Below are positions 1-10,594 of a DNA stretch of 64,000 bases, one piece after another. The stretch is from Lunularia cruciata (Eukaryota > Streptophyta > Marchantiopsida > Lunulariales > Lunulariaceae), in NCBI GenBank assembly GCA_948567375.1, contig OX419759.1:50992593-51056592 (forward strand), in the 5' to 3' direction. The notes under the pieces are model-generated. The model saw only the letters and a list, made by a program, of their open reading frames with translations, was not told the DNA's origin and did no database searches. The translations under genes were made by a program, and so were the position numbers. Position 1 is the first letter of the stretch. The number at the start of each line of letters is the position of its first letter.

Positions 1-3000
1 TCCTTCATGGAGGTCTTTACTTTGATGGCAAGCAAAGTGGCCCCTTGCAAGTTGAAGGCATGGGAGACTCGGGTCTGCCATGCATGCCTTTTCCTAGGGA
101 ATATTTCAAGGCCCCACTCTTCATTAACCTTAATTGCCACCCCGGCAAATTCCTGAAATCTCTCAAATATCTCGTGAGTTGCCTTCCTCAGCTTGTTTCT
201 GCTTTGCCTGCATTGCACGTAATCATCGAAATTAGCATTTGTGGCCGAGTTCGAATGCTTGATTGATTCTTTCTCCTGGGATAGAAAACTGATCTGGGTG
301 TTTGACTACTCCAAATATCACAAAGTTTTACCATCATGTTAAGCTGCTTCACTCGAGATAATGGAGGTGGCAGGTGGCTTCACTGGCCTAGAAGTAGATC
401 ATCAGGAACGTACCATGTGGTTTAGAAAAATGACTTAATCCTAATAACCTGAGTATGGTTTGTCTATACATGATAAAACTCCCTTCATCCTTTCAGTGTC
501 TATTGGAATTGTCCATAGAAAAAGTTCATTTCATAGGGATTGCAGTTGAAGCCAGTTCTCCAACCTCCTCTATAAATAACCATTATTCCCAGCAGAAAGT
601 TTACAACAAACGGTTGAAAAAATGTCTTTTTTCCCTCTTTATTCAATGTCTTAATTTACATACCGTCGAATAGTTTCTTCTTCAATTTCCTAGTTTTACC
701 AATACTTGATCTTGCTACATTGACTTTCTACCCAAATGGTTTACTGCGTCTTTCTAGAAGGTGCAACTACAGAGCGCTCACGATTTTCTCAAAACGACAG
801 CCTTTGGTGAACTTCAGACTAGCACTTACGTCTGACGAGACATTTCAAAACAAATGAGCTTATTGTTGATGACCAGAATAGCAGATTTAAGCTTGTCGTG
901 GATGATGAAGATTGAAAAACATAGAGTGATGAAGCTTATAATAGATCCGACTGGGCCTGTTAAGAAAGAAATATAAGTTCCTCATGTTCCATATCTCGAG
1001 AAGAGATATTAGCATCGATGGGGATGATAAGTAGAGCAGTAGTCCTGTGATGTGACAACTTGCTCAAATGCTTCTCGTTGTCTCCAAGTACCGTCGCAAA
1101 GGCTACACAGTGATGAAAGTGCCCAGCTGTAAGATTAGTAATCACACTAATTGAACCAGTGAATAGATGAATACATAAATTGTAAGTTATCGAAGTTCTC
1201 ATCCTACCAGTATCTGGAAACAGGAAACTACTGGATGCTGATATCTTCCCATCGTGCTCTAAGGTCCCACCAGATACACGACACCAAAGCAAATCCTCCA
1301 AAGTCTCGTGACAGGAGGAAGAGCCATTTGCACCGAACTGCCTCCAACCTTATGAACCGCCTCTTGGTGAGCTCTGCTTTTACCGTCCTTTTTGGCTCGT
1401 ATAGCACAGTAGGAAATTCCATCAACTGCAAGGCTATTCCCCGAAAATATACTCAGTCCTTCTCTTGTACATCAATGCCGTCCTTCGTGCAATCCTTGCC
1501 GGTCGCTGCGTTTGACCGAGCGCGTAAACAAGCCACTTGAATTATGGGGTATGGAGAACTTAAACCTATAAAGCGCATCGAACAGGGGAGCTGTATCAAC
1601 CATTGGAATTCACCAGCGTAACTCCTTAAGGATGTAATCTACATCACATCTTGTTCAGATACAAAGTTGGAAATGGAGGATCTGCAAAGGACGATCGGTA
1701 GTAATCGATACCATCCTACGACCAGTAGGTGGTGTCCAATCAACTTGGAGAAAAGGATCTACGAACGTGCAACCTAGTCTGTCAGAAGATGTTCACTTGC
1801 CCTTTCATATATATGTCCGGCTGAATGAAACACTATATCATACACCCTTGAGTTTCATCTAAAAAAATTAAAATCGGGGAGTGGAAACTGTACAGAAGCT
1901 AAACGGTTCCTCTGAGTTAGTAGTTCTTGTGTACTGGCTATATCCGAAACGAAAATCTGGGTATTAGGAATGAGCCCTTTTCCCATATTAAGAATGTTCC
2001 GTTCAAATTGTACATGAATCTTTACTGGTGAAATGCCGTCGTGTTTATGATATAAAATGTGCTGTATGAATGTGTTAGTCCTTGTAGAGAAGGGGTCGAG
2101 AGGCCACATAGGACAGAAGTACAAGACTAGAAGAATGCCTCTGAAGATGAATCTCAACTAAACGACAAGCCAATTCACGACATAAGGGTAACATGTTTTA
2201 ACTCTGTGCAGGAAAAGTGCATGGTTTGCTGTCTTTGCATGTAGGAAACAGAAGGCCACCGCGTGTTATAAACTACTCATGATCAAGAGCTCAAGCATTG
2301 ACTTGTTAAGATCATGGTTGCACACGAGGTCAGAGTTGGGGATGATACTAGGGGACAAACGAAACCATGGTCAACAGCAAATGCACCAAAGATGGAGAGA
2401 ATTGAGATCTCCTCCTCCCATTGTGGTGCGGTAGGTAGGTAGGTCCCGAGTGCATGCCAGTTTGCTCCCGATGTTCGGCTTTGTTTGTTCCCTTGTTTCT
2501 TATTTGTCCTAGTTCTTTCATGGTAGTTCATGCAGCTCAGGAGATCTCTATTTGCAGGAAGTTTGGAAGATTAAATCAAATTGGATGTAATCCTACCTTT
2601 GAGAAACAATCCGACAAGATTCATGTATGTGGATTTTTAAACAGCAGTACATGTATCGAAGACACGAAGATCCACGATGAGAAATTCAATTGAAAGTTGT
2701 CCTATTTACGAAGACTGTCCATTCAAACTCTATCCAAGAAGCCACTCTTGTGATACTAATTCACGGGTGAACAGATGACTAGTAATCACTGTATTGTACA
2801 GTTTCAGCAGCTGGTGTGAATACAATGCCCTTTGCACATATGGAATTGACTGAACTGATTATAAGATTGGTTCTAATTCCTGATTCCGTTGGCAAACTTT
2901 GAAGTGCTACATGAGCAGCTAGAAGGTGCGATCATACCACAGTATAGTAATCTCACCAAACTGATTAAAGCTGATGTAGATTCCAAAATATTTGTTTGTA

Positions 3001-4413
3001 GAGACATCCCAATCCAATCTCAATAAATTAAAACAGACCACTGCAAACTGAAGACTGTATGAACTGTAAGGCCCGTTTACAATACAGTTACTATAAATGT
3101 TGCAACCTTTAACTGATGGACTTGTGGCCCACATTATCGACAACTAGAAAACACCCTCTCATAGGACCACGAAGCCAAAGCTAGAATGGAAACAAAGAGT
3201 ATCCATGTCTGAAGTCAAAGTGGGGGTTAGAGAACAGATTTATTGGTCACGAGGTGACATAATCGGGTGCATGCAACCTCTTTCTACTTCATCTGCTAGT
3301 TATGATTTGGGAACGGTGGCCAAGTTCTTGCACAAGTAGACCCCCACCATCTAACAGCTTCCATATCGATAAGGAAAGCAGTTCCTAGGAAGGTCTATGA
3401 CGATCTAGCATTCTAAAGTGGGTGATGTGATAATGATCGTTCTAATCTCTATCTATCCTCCATGTAAAGAAGTACAGTTGTGATTAGAAATTTGCAATTA
3501 AGAGGAAGTTGCAATCCTGAGTGGGTTTTGGCTGATGACACCAAAACTTATCTCCGCCAGGATGGAGGCCATTTCGAGGGCTACATGAGCTTACGATGAA
3601 AAGGTGGGTACAGTAGCATCCACGTAGCTCAGCTTTATGCAATCGATTCACCATGTACCAACGATGTCTTAAGAAAAGACACACAAAACGAAGCTTGTGG
3701 TTGAGTTTCATGTAACTGGACCGGTAGCTCCTACTCTCAAAAGGGATTCATGTGAAAAAATTCATATAATATACATGTCCCTGTGTCCAATCTTCCTGAA
3801 GACCATTTTGTCAAGGAAATGTTGCAAGCTACATTATAGCCAAGCTGATCTTGAACATCTCTTCTCCGTAAGCAAGATTCTAACTTTTAAGCCATCAATG
3901 TCCTCAGTAAGGAACTAAGATCCTTCGGGTTTTACTGAGCCACCTAGAAAAATTGAGACTCTTAGATTTCCCATTCGCTTAGTCAACACACTAGTGCAAG
4001 TAACTTCTGGTAACTACGATACTTCAATTGCCCGCGTGGTGCGGCAATTTTATATTCAATTACATTGATGGTCATAATCATATATAACATTGATGCTTAA
4101 ATGTCAGGCGTGGTGTGAAGGACGGCCCTGACTGCCTCGAAGTACAAACGGGCCCATCTGTTGACGCAAGCAACTGTGTCCAGTATGGGCATACACGTAC
4201 TGTACGTTGAAATTTGGGTCTTTCAGGCCATTTGGCCTATACTTAGCTCATCATGCCAGGGTTCTCCTGTTGTGAGTCGAGAGGGGAGCCCGAGACCCTC
4301 TCTGCGAGTGCTTATCCGAAGGCGGTGGTGTGGACTCCTAGCTTGAATAGCCGGGCCACTTTGATTTGTGTACCTCAACCTCTCATTCACATCTTTCATT
4401 CAGCTCAACCAAA

Positions 4414-4499
<86 letters not shown>

Positions 4500-5870
4500 C
4501 TTGTGTGAATGAGCTACTCTCGAGCGACCTCTTGAAAATGAGACAAGGACATTAGAATGATAAAGGAAATGTGTACCCTCCTAGAATATATACTTAGTGA
4601 TTGGGTTTTCAACACCATTTTTCAATCCTTCTTGCTTGTGTAACCGGTCCAGCAACACCTCTGCATAAAATAGGATGCTATACTGTATAAGATACTTCCC
4701 TCGTTTTGTATTCACAATCAAGTAGGTACCTATATCTCTCATTTCTCGTACACTGATCTTACTAGATTTCATCAGGACTAGGGTCTACTGCGGTTAAAGA
4801 AACACATAAGTAGGTAATTATTTAGAGTTTGATGTACCGTCTGGTTTAATGAGGTGAACATAAAGTAGGCTACAAGTTGAACAATTTATGGAGTATGCAA
4901 TTTGATCTCAAATACGTCTAGGCTCATGTAAAGTCTCTTGGGTCCAACCAAATCAAGGATGAGGTTTCCTTAAAGTTGACTAATAATCATCCGATCATGG
5001 ACAGCAACGCTTAAAAAGTTCCGACGAGGGAAGACACTAACTGTGAAATCAATCTTCTGCAAATCTAAGCGATACACTTTTGATACGGAACTAAATTCTT
5101 GGTGTAGCAACAGTAGTTTGACGCGTTCTGTCCTCACAAAAATCTAAATAAATATATATGTAATAGCCGGGAATTGGTAGCTTGGAAGAGTAACTCATCA
5201 CTCAACAGGGGCAGTCTTAAGTGTGCGTGATGCTGCAGCTCCAATTGGCATGTCACATGCATATACAACACTTGAACCTATTTCGTGCGCAACCTGAATA
5301 ATGGCATGGCAAATATGATAATGTAGGAAGACCGCGCATTTAATCATAATAAAAAATGAGCTCTTACGCATCCTGTCAACCAAGACAGCTAGTTAAGGCC
5401 TTATATTCTAAACCACTGACGGTCACTGCAGCAGCAGGAGCTGGGAGATACAGTCGACTCTCTCTAGAAGTTGTTTCTCTAGTGTTTGTTTTCTCTATAT
5501 GCTACAGAGTTCTGTACTCCCGTGTCAGGTGGTAAGGAAAATCGTTAAATGATATGTTTTTTTGAGAATGCTTACCTCGAGTTAATCTGTCCCCTAAATG
5601 TTACATGTGAATATTTTCAAGAAATAAATCTCCAAAATTAATGATTATAACCACTTACAAGGACTAGAGTGCGTTCTTGACATCTCCCTTGATTGCCTTC
5701 AATGAACCATGGCTTGTCCACTTTGAACTGTACATGCATAATATATGAAGAACATGGTTAAATGTTTTCCAGCGGGAATAATATCACCCAATTAGAATTC
5801 AACCACCGCTCAAACGACTCGTTGAGGGGCAAAGTGAACGTCCAAAATAATGAACTTACTTCTTAGCAAT
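1..5870. other. No confident gene; intergenic or unrecognised
   Basis: I find no recognisable protein family on either strand. The first ~175 bases on the plus strand are open in one frame and end at a GTGAGT donor-like site near 172-177, so they could be the end of an exon whose gene lies to the left, but I do not recognise the peptide. Other open frames here are short (60-113 codons), overlap on opposite strands and lack family features. The only clear structure is the TA microsatellite listed separately. Confidence 0.5.
4420..4492. repeat. (TA)n microsatellite
   Basis: An uninterrupted alternating TA run of about 36 units. It creates a spurious open frame of alternating Tyr and Ile codons that should not be read as a gene. 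Its length is likely polymorphic and prone to assembly error. Confidence 0.97.
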
Positions 5871-6440
5871 TGAGTTGAGTAAGTTATTTATTTAGTTTTT
5901 ATAATATGACGATTGACTTGAGGTGAAAATGCAATTATTAATCTTTTTTATAACTACTTGAATTGAGTAAAATTATTTCACCATGACTTATAATATGACT
6001 GTTCATCTGAGATATAGTAGGAATAGTATAAGTACTTTTCACTGATTAGATTGAGGTAAGTTATTTAGCTTTGACTTAATAGTATGATTATTTATTGGAG
6101 GTAATATTAAGAAGACAATCTGTAATCATACTTATACTTACTAATCGGTAATTCTACTTATCCGACAATCGGTAATCCTACTTATACTTACTAATGGGAA
6201 AGGGCGACCGCGCGAAAAACACGAAGGATGGGAAGACCCCATCAAATAAAATGGTTAACTAAGCCCCATTTTACTCATTAATCGGTAATGATACTTCCCA
6301 TCCTTCGTGTTTTCTACGCGGTCGCCCTTTTTTCTATACTTATAAGTACTTCAATGAAGCAGATTTAATTATCCATGATTTAATAATATAATTATTCTCT
6401 TGAGCTGACATTGAGAAGCTTTAAAGATATAATCACATAG
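5871..6440. repeat. Degenerate ~89-bp tandem array, four units
   Basis: AT-rich units begin near 5871, 5960, 6049 and about 6340. Each has a TTGAGTTGAGTAAGTTATTT-like start, then a TAATATGA core and a TTGAGGTGA-like segment. The last two units are separated by smaller repeats (CGGTAAT..CTACTTAT, about 6125-6195) and by the inverted-repeat insertion at 6199-6330. Divergence between units is high, so the array is old. No coding capacity was seen. Confidence 0.6.
6199..6330. repeat. Short palindromic insertion: two LINE-like tails head to head
   Basis: Two arms of about 37 bp (6199-6235 and 6294-6330) are reverse complements with two or three mismatches, around a 58-bp centre. Each outer end reads GGGCGACCGCG inward, and each inner end reads GAAGGATGGGAAG. 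The same sequence occurs singly elsewhere in the window (7114, 9415, 18037, 46024, 58690), where one copy sits at the 3' end of a LINE-like remnant. It may be a small foldback or MITE-like element, or two tail fragments joined head to head. Confidence 0.75.
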
Positions 6441-6479
6441 TAAGATGATCACATAACAACCAATCTGCCCCTTCCCTGC

Positions 6480-6650
6480 AGTTTTGGAAACTTAGCCAAC
6501 TTGGAACGGCTAGACTTATCTCGTTGCCAGAAACTGCAGTCATTGCCAGAATAAATGGGGGGACTTCTTGGGCTGAAGGAATTGAGAAGGGGCAGCTGCT
6601 CAGGGCTGCAGGCAGTTCCCATCAGTTTTTGGAAACTTAGCCAACTTCAC
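6480..6650 (+). pseudogene. Leucine-rich-repeat fragment (NLR or LRR-receptor type)
   Basis: The plus strand encodes a plant LRR pattern: SFGNLANLERLDLS, then a Cys/Lys segment and LQSLP, then a second unit with GLLGLKEL and GLQAVP, then a third start. This spacing (LxxLxxLxLSxCxxLxxLP) is typical of the LRR region of plant NLR resistance proteins and some LRR proteins. The frame is broken by a TAA stop between the first and second unit and by a one-base shift in the third. The 5' edge follows a CCTGCAG acceptor-like site, so it may be a relic exon. No NB-ARC or kinase domain is nearby, so this is an isolated fragment. Confidence 0.7.
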
Positions 6651-7113
6651 ATGATTCAACATCAATTTCCAATGGACTTTCACCGTCGAGGAGTAAACTA
6701 ACCATCCAAGCAATACTTAGACTGTAAAACGGTAAAATTGAAAAATCCAAAAAGATTTCAAGATTTCTCTACTTCTTTCAACGGTTTTTTCCCTAATTGT
6801 TACCTCTTGAGTTACTCCCGAGCACTAACAATTAGAGAGAGAGTCGACTGCCCTTGCATCGTAATCTGCCTGCTTGTACTATTTCGATCTTCAAGTGACT
6901 GGCCATCAATAATGGCGAAAAAGAACCTCGTTTTATTTCGCTTGACGTGAGTTCCCACCCTTTCCCAAGTGCATTATACAATACCCCCGTCAATGTACAT
7001 CTGCGTACATGACTCTCTTTAATTTCTAGACACGAAAAAATCAATATTTATCTTTATTTTTGAATGCTCATCGATTTGGGCGATCAGGGAAATTTAACAC
7101 CATGATGATTTAC

Positions 7114-7172
7114 CTTGTACGGTTTGAATGGTCTTCCCATCCTTCATGTGTTCTACGTGATAGCCTTTTTCT
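7114..7172 (+). repeat. LINE-like 3' tail fragment, copy 2
   Basis: Contains TTGTACGG, then GGTCTTCCCATCCTTCAT, then a TTCTACG..TAGCCTTTTT end. This matches, in sense orientation, the 3' tail seen after the LINE-like remnant at 9415-9712 and at 18037-18150. It carries the ACGTGATAGCC variant of the usual ACGCGGTCGCC end. Only about 60 bp are recognisable, as expected for a strongly 5'-truncated copy. Confidence 0.7.
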
Positions 7173-7511
7173 CCTTTACCTGGCAATGTGGAACGATCGG
7201 TGCTGGATGTTGCATGAAGGTGATCATGCGGAACAACATACACTATTCTCTACGGTAATTCGATTATGATATTTCACCTGAGGATATGGATACTTTATGG
7301 CTACTTTACTGATATGTGCTGGCGAATCTATAGTCTGTGATCTTTTCTACTATGGGATTAAGCAAGTAGCGTACACCTCCAAGTTCACGACATAAGAAGA
7401 TTTGACGCTTCAAGCTATCGGCGCGTTAAAAAGATGAGAGCAAAGGTTGTTACAGACACGAAATATACATTCGCTAGGAGAGTTGCTCGGATCATTAATT
7501 TTGGAAACGAA

Positions 7512-7556
7512 TGCACCTTCCTTTTGCATTGATGCACCTTGCAAAAGGAAAGTGCA
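7512..7556. repeat. 17-bp inverted repeat (hairpin)
   Basis: Arms 7512-7528 and 7540-7556 are reverse complements with one mismatch (TGCACCTTCCTTTTGCA against its complement), around an 11-bp loop. No poly-T run typical of a bacterial-style terminator is expected or seen. Function unknown. Confidence 0.8.
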
Positions 7557-7559
7557 TCA

Positions 7560-9414
7560 ATGAATGAATGTGACTCTACATGATACATGTCTCTAGATTC
7601 TCACTTGGGGAGGCACTCGAGGGGAGATGGGAGACACTCCAGTTTAACTCTAGGTTTCTCTGATCAATTTATTTTTACAGAGTTTAAAACCATGATTCAA
7701 TTATGATTCAATTTATTAATAATTACCACCATGATTAAATATTATTCAATTTATTATTATGATTGAATTTGGATCTCCCATATCTAAATTTCATAGTGCT
7801 TCAGGACCAATGCGCATTTGATTCTCCTTTTAGGATGCTCTGGGCATACACTTTCTACAATGTGTATTGTGTAGTATGTAGAGAACATACTTTGGGTCCA
7901 TGATGTAGTTCACTATATTGTGATTTAGATCTTCTGGGCTACACAAGCCCGTGTTCATATTGAGTGATACTTGGATTTACCAGGACCTTCTATCCATTAG
8001 GTAGGAACAAATATTGTTGCTTTCATGGATGTTAGTCAGACATTGCAAGATGTGGTGGTGGCAAACCCCAACGAGAAGAGACATTGGCACGGGCAAGTGT
8101 ATAAGCAGGAGCAACAACAACCATTGCCTCTAGGGGCAACTTCGCACCATGGCTCTCCTTGGATACCTTTGTCCCTATGGTGATAGAGATTTTTGGGTGG
8201 CTACATCACCACTTTGATGGTCTCTTCAAGGGTGCAACACGAGGTTCTTTACAAAGGATAGGGGCATGGGTTGTCTCCCCAACCATGCTCACGTCATACT
8301 AAAGACACCACATATCAACTACTTTACAACATGTTTAGACTTTGGTTCTTCAGTAATGAGCAGCTGCAATAGGTACGCCTATCATTGCAAGGGTCTTCCC
8401 TCTCACTTACCAAACATATCATTGGAGAACCTCTACCACATCATTCAAAAATAGTCTAGTGTCGAGTACCCTCTTCTGACCTTCTTTGGTGCTTGTTCTT
8501 ACTATGCTTTCCCATCGTCCAGTTAGGCATTGTTTTGGTTTCTTTCTTTGTCACTTGGGACTGTTTTTCCTCGCACCCTTTTTCTTTCTCTGCATTTGCT
8601 TGTGCCTTGTACTTCTTTCCCATTCCTTCAGGTACTATATTTCTATATATGTATACCTGCATCAAATATATGTTGTTCCCTATATGCTATATCATCTATA
8701 TCTTTTTATTATATATAAATATATGTAGTAGAGATGACACAAACTTTATTATTTTTTCTTTATTTGGATTGACAAAGATGCTCAAATTTCAGCATCTCCT
8801 AGAATTAAGTTCCACTTCAGCTCCATGCCAGATTCTAGGCTCTAGTCACCCACTGACCACCCCTTTTTCTTGTCATATTCCTTGTTGCCTCTCCGGTGCA
8901 AAGGCAGGGGATGCCCTAATACTCGCTTCTTCTCTCCTCCACATTGTTCTTTTCATTTAACAGGAGAAATAACCTTCTGGTCAAATAATCTGCAACTCCA
9001 CGTTACTGTATCTGTAAAAGAAGCCGTTATCTGCACTCACCTTAAAGTTCGTTTTTAAATTAGAGTACTGGTTTGGTCTTGTCTTCTCTGATTCTATGGT
9101 TTAAGAGCATTCTTGTGCATTCTTCTATGTCTTTGAGAGTTCAAGTAGCTCATGAACAAGTAAAGGCTGGTACGCAAATCTGTTAAGCTATTTGCAATAT
9201 TCACTTACTTGATGGTAACTTCCTCGTATGTATCTTACCGTGGCATTATCTTCCGCTCCTGGTTTAAGCGGTTTGCAGGTCCTTTTCTAATATTTTAGTG
9301 CTGTTCAAACTGCAACATCGCTGCGGTGTGCAGCCGTTATTAGAAGTCAGAAAGTGGCAACGACAGTCAAACATGGAGGCATGGTGCATTGAAGAGATGT
9401 TAGAAATAAGAGAT
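7560..9414. other. No confident gene
   Basis: AT-rich to mixed sequence with overlapping short open frames near 8266-8960. Those frames are rich in Phe, Leu, Ser and Tyr from T-rich DNA, overlap in several frames and show no family motif, so I do not call a gene. Confidence 0.5.
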
Positions 9415-9712
9415 AAAGGCGACCACGTAGGAAAAAATGAAGGATGGGAAGACCCCATCAATCAAGCCGGACAAGGGAGAGACATAAAATGTAACATGAG
9501 ACTAAACCCCAACAGAGTCTATATGAGAAATCTGCTCTACTGCATGTAAGATATCCAAGCTATGCAAGTCGTACGGTCTACACACAACTGGAGCATCCGA
9601 AGAAACATCACCTAATGTGATTGCTCTCCTGTGGATTGCACCAACCACTGCACTCTATAGAGCAATGGACACACGCTGTCTAAAATATGCTACAAAGTAT
9701 GAGAGTGAAAGT
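9415..9712 (-). pseudogene. 3' end and tail of the interrupted LINE-like element
   Basis: This is the distal part of the reverse-transcriptase-like remnant at 15331-16330, separated from it by the chromovirus. Reading across the GGTAC duplication on the minus strand, the peptide resumes as PLSLSYFVAYFRQRVSIAL (near 9658-9715), followed by broken coding sequence containing a DVSSDAPVV-like stretch in a shifted frame. The end is a short noncoding tail, GATGGGGTCTTCCCATCC then TACGTGGTCGCCTTT, at about 9415-9455. That tail recurs elsewhere in the window and is my reason for treating it as the LINE 3' end. Stops and frameshifts show it is dead. Confidence 0.65.
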
Positions 9713-9717
9713 GGTAC
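9713..9717. repeat. Target-site duplication GGTAC (left)
   Basis: GGTAC lies immediately outside the LTR at 9718 and matches 15331-15335 exactly. Five base pairs is the usual duplication for Ty3/gypsy integrase. Confidence 0.95.
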
Positions 9718-10142
9718 TGTAAAAGACCGAAACCGAGGAGAGAAATATGAGAATGGAAACTCACATTGGGACACTTGAATGAGGGAAAACTCCGAATGCC
9801 TAGCATGAGCTTTGGCTTTGGTATTTATAGGTAGCATACAAGGCCCTTGAGAAGCTTCTCAAGAAGTTTTCTCAAGCCGCTTTCTTAGAGTGCAAGCCAA
9901 GTTAACTAGAAAGCTTCTCAAGAAGCTTCCTTCTAGAAGTTACCTACTTGGCGTGCAAGCTAAGCTAGTTGGAAGCTTCTAGAAGCTTCCTTCTAGAGGC
10001 TACTTACTTAAGGTGCAAGCTAAGCTAACCGGGAAGCTTCCAAGAAGCTTCCTAGATACTTCCGGAATATTCTAGGCTAATTTGTCTTATGTGCTACTTC
10101 GTGAGCCTGACTGACTTCGTCACTAAACTCCATATTGTTACA
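9718..10142 (-). repeat. 3' LTR of the chromovirus (element 1)
   Basis: A 425-bp LTR that reads TGTAACAATATGG at its start and GGTCTTTTACA at its end on the minus strand, so it has intact TG...CA termini. It carries GAAGCTTC-type heat-shock-element modules across 9851-10072 and a TATAAATA box at 9822-9829. R-U5 appears short (about 75-100 bp). It pairs with 14905-15330. Confidence 0.96.
9851..10072 (-). promoter_or_regulatory. Heat-shock-element cluster in the 3' LTR U3
   Basis: Heat-shock factors bind inverted nGAAn units; three contiguous units make a strong site. This U3 has GAAGCTTC at 9851-9858, 9922-9929, 10033-10040 and 10044-10051. It has a four-unit perfect site, GAAGCTTCTAGAAGCTTC, at 9972-9989 and a three-unit site, TTCCGGAATATTC, at 10060-10072. 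All lie upstream of the TATA box at 9822-9829 in the transcribed (minus) direction. The binding role is inferred from the motif; the motifs themselves are directly visible. Confidence 0.75.
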
Positions 10143-10390
10143 TATTCCCCTGCCGCTAGTTGGTGACGTCCTCGTTGCCAGTGAAGCTTCAAATTCCTGG
10201 ATGGCCGTCTGTGTATTGTGGAGGTGAGAAAGAGGTTCCCAGGTGGCATCATGAAGGGGATACCCTTTCCAAAGGACCTTGTACTCCGTATGTTGGCGAC
10301 GGCTCGTTGACATTGGCAACGTGCAAGGATACGATCAACTTCGCACTCCTCATGGTCATTGATAGGGATAGGAAGAGGGGTTAGGAACAA
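10094..10390 (-). pseudogene. Chromodomain at the end of pol (element 1)
   Basis: The minus strand encodes TEYKVLWKGYPLHDATWEP followed by a short helix-like region (QEFEASLA). This is the chromodomain signature (hydrophobic-Y-V-K-W-x-G-aromatic-W-E-P) carried at the integrase C terminus of chromoviruses, where it is thought to direct integration to particular chromatin. It is in a different frame from the upstream integrase, and its first half ([16 protein letters not shown]) is in yet another frame, so at least two indels have broken it. Confidence 0.9.
10143..10151 (-). other. Polypurine tract (plus-strand primer site)
   Basis: AGGGGAATA on the minus strand directly abuts the 3' LTR, the expected site for priming second-strand synthesis. 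The same position in the copy at 60614 reads GGGAGAATA. Confidence 0.85.
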
Positions 10391-10594
10391 AGGGTTTCAA
10401 CTTGGAAACATGAAAGACAGGATGGATATGCATGTGACAAGGCAAGGCAAGACGATAAGCAACAGGAGAGACAATTTGGGTGATATCAAAGGGTCCTATC
10501 CAATTAGGGGCAAGTTTACGAACTTGGGTATCAAGTGGGAGAGGAGGTTACTAGAGGAGAGCATGACTTTATCACCGACTTCAAAGGTGAGATC

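Noticed and set aside
3209-3222. Short sequence ATGTCTGAAGTCAAAG also found near 25332
   Set aside because: The match does not extend beyond about 19 bp; chance or a tiny decayed repeat.
4253-4555. 100-codon open frame with a long Tyr-Ile repeat
   Set aside because: It is the translation of the TA microsatellite, not a protein.
8493-8960. 155-codon plus-strand frame with membrane-like segments
   Set aside because: Three overlapping frames are open in the same T-rich stretch and none shows family features.
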